64,000 nt of DNA. It comes from Nisaea sp. (GTDB lineage Bacteria > Pseudomonadota > Alphaproteobacteria > Thalassobaculales > Thalassobaculaceae). The notes under the pieces are model-generated. The model was not told where the DNA came from. It saw only the letters and a list, made by a program, of their open reading frames with translations, and did not search any database. Below, in pieces: positions 63,147-64,000 of this stretch. Positions within the stretch are counted from its first letter, which is position 1. Each line of letters starts with the position of its first letter. Position numbers and translations under genes: made by a program. The stretch covers positions 135,803 to 199,802 of the forward strand of contig NZ_JAEPQA010000004.1 in assembly GCF_017640745.1 (NCBI RefSeq). The letters are read 5' to 3'.

Positions 63147-63275
63147 AGCTCGCGAAGGGGGCGATGCGGCAAACCGCTTCCTCACACAGGCTTTTAAATC
63201 AGCGACGAAGTGGAAGATGGAATCGACAGGTCCATCTGTTACGTTAGCGCCGCGCGCTCTCGAGAAACCAGCCGG

Positions 63276-63809
63276 ATGCACAGACCCGTGTTTGAAAAAG
63301 CCCGATCGACGTTATTGCTGTTTTCCCTCTCGGCCGCCCTCTTCGCGACGATCCTGCTCCTTCCGAAAGCAAGCGAAGCCGCCTGTACCGACCCCCCCGG
63401 CGCCGGCGTCGACTGGCGCAGCTGCAATTTCGACAATTACCCACTCGCCGGCGTCAATCTGACCGGCGCGAACCTGAACGATGCGAGCTTCAACTGGGCC
63501 GACCTTACCGGCGCCAATCTCGACGGTGCGCGCGGCCGGGCCCGCTTCGCCCGCGCCAAGATGGCCGGCGCGACCTTCCGGAACGCGCAGCTGCGCGGGG
63601 CGGATTTCAGCCAGGCCAAGCTGAACGACGCCGATTTCACCGGCGCGGACCTTGCGGATGTCCGATTCCAGAGCGCGATCCTTAGAGGAGCCAATCTGAC
63701 CGGCGCCAGGGTGCGAAACGCGGATTTCTTTCGCGCCGACCTGTCCGGCGCGATCTGGACCGACGGAAAACATATCTGCGCCGAGGGCTCGATCAGCTTC
63801 TGCCGCTGA
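63276..63809 (+). CDS. Exported pentapeptide-repeat protein
   Basis: A 177-residue protein with an N-terminal signal peptide (STLLLFSLSAALFATILLLP, then KASEA). A short cysteine-containing segment (ACTDPPGAGVDWRSC) precedes a pentapeptide-repeat domain of about 100 residues (VNLTGANLND through RADLSGA), with the A(D/N)LxG periodicity that folds into a right-handed beta helix. Four cysteines (37, 50, 168, 176) flank the repeats and may form disulphides in the periplasm. I start at ATG 63276, which places the signal peptide at the N-terminus; a GTG at 63210 is an alternative. Function unknown. Confidence 0.8.
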   Translation: MHRPVFEKARSTLLLFSLSAALFATILLLPKASEAACTDPPGAGVDWRSCNFDNYPLAGVNLTGANLNDASFNWADLTGANLDGARGRARFARAKMAGATFRNAQLRGADFSQAKLNDADFTGADLADVRFQSAILRGANLTGARVRNADFFRADLSGAIWTDGKHICAEGSISFCR

Positions 63810-63821
63810 CCGGAAGACGTG

Positions 63822-64000
63822 TCAGTTGTTCGACTCGCGGAACTCGATCATCTCGGCAAGCGCGATGATGCGCCGCGCATTCTCCACATGCAGCGCTTCC
63901 ACCAGCTTGCCGTTGACCAGAACAACGCCGCTGCCCTCGGCTTCCGCCGCCGCATGCGCGTCGATGATCTTGCGCGACCAAGCGATCTCCTCTCCGCTCG
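63822..64000 (-). CDS. HpcH/HpaI aldolase / citrate lyase family protein (partial, C-terminus only)
   Basis: Only the last 59 residues lie in the window. The segment AWSRKIIDAHAAAEAEGSG, then VVLVNGKLVEALHVENARRI, is the C-terminal end of CitE-like beta-lyases such as malyl-CoA lyase, where it forms the flexible cap over the active site. The stop lies at 63822-63824, 12 bases from the convergent pentapeptide gene. Which CoA-ester substrate it uses cannot be judged from this part. Confidence 0.8.
   Translation of the reverse strand, partial: SGEEIAWSRKIIDAHAAAEAEGSGVVLVNGKLVEALHVENARRIIALAEMIEFRESNN

Noticed and set aside
62980-63462. A 160-codon plus-strand frame overlapping the pentapeptide gene
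   Set aside because: It lacks a Shine-Dalgarno site, crosses the 13-bp hairpin at 63116-63146 and runs out of frame into a clear pentapeptide-repeat gene.

Overview
This 64 kb window is high-GC bacterial chromosome and reads as an alphaproteobacterium, most likely from the Rhodospirillales (Thalassobaculum/Nisaea-type relatives; the order is an inference). The reasons are gene orders typical of that group: priA next to an F1-only atpHAGDC operon, the rplU-rpmA-obgE-proBA-nadD-rsfS-rlmH-gpmI-envC-ctpA-rppH string, and the TCA block sdhCDAB / zapE / mdh / sucCDAB-lpd. PAS_5-family proteins and a CtrA-type TTAA-N7-TTAA site also fit. I see no CRISPR array, prophage, insertion sequence or plasmid gene; almost everything looks like stable core chromosome.

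Layout, left to right. 1-5.1 kb: partial serA, a PAS_5 protein, a B12-binding radical SAM enzyme, a cyclopropane-fatty-acid-synthase-type methyltransferase and a small unknown protein. 5.3-14.5 kb, all on the minus strand: a catabolic and signalling block with hydantoinase/oxoprolinase subunits B and A, a second PAS_5 protein, a single-domain response regulator, a hybrid histidine kinase, a one-cysteine member of the Asp/Glu racemase superfamily and a class V aminotransferase. 14.7-17.9 kb: a YbbA/YbbP-like ABC exporter pair. 18.0 kb: tRNA-Ser(CGA), then a striking 17-bp inverted repeat. 18.3-31.7 kb, plus strand: ribosomal proteins L21 and L27, ObgE, proline synthesis, NAD synthesis, ribosome maturation (RsfS, RlmH), phosphoglycerate mutase, cell-wall proteins (EnvC-like, CtpA, a degenerate polysaccharide deacetylase), RppH and an unknown 409-residue protein. 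31.8-39.2 kb, minus strand: F1 ATP synthase and PriA. 39.4-44.3 kb: small transaldolase, DUF484 protein, XerC, two tandem secreted paralogues and a DAO-family oxidase. 44.4-62.6 kb, mostly minus strand: lpdA-sucBA-sucDC-mdh, a tandem pair of unrecognised paralogous proteins, zapE, an SDR enzyme, a SIMPL-like secreted protein, a 40-residue secreted peptide on the opposite strand, and sdhBADC. 62.6-63.3 kb: an AT-rich gene-free stretch with several DnaA-box-like sites, then a pentapeptide-repeat protein and the end of a CitE/HpcH-type lyase.

The genes mainly support respiration and central carbon flow: SDH, 2-oxoglutarate dehydrogenase, succinyl-CoA synthetase, malate dehydrogenase and F1 ATPase. 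Alongside are translation and ribosome assembly and envelope maintenance. The least explained items are the 53.8-55.9 kb paralogue pair with its upstream CtrA-type site and apparent AUC start, the AT-rich DnaA-box region at 62.7-62.9 kb, the apparent AUA start of rsfS, the hairpin between tRNA-Ser and rplU, the tandem four-cysteine secreted proteins at 41.7-42.7 kb and the 40-residue secreted peptide at 59.0 kb.
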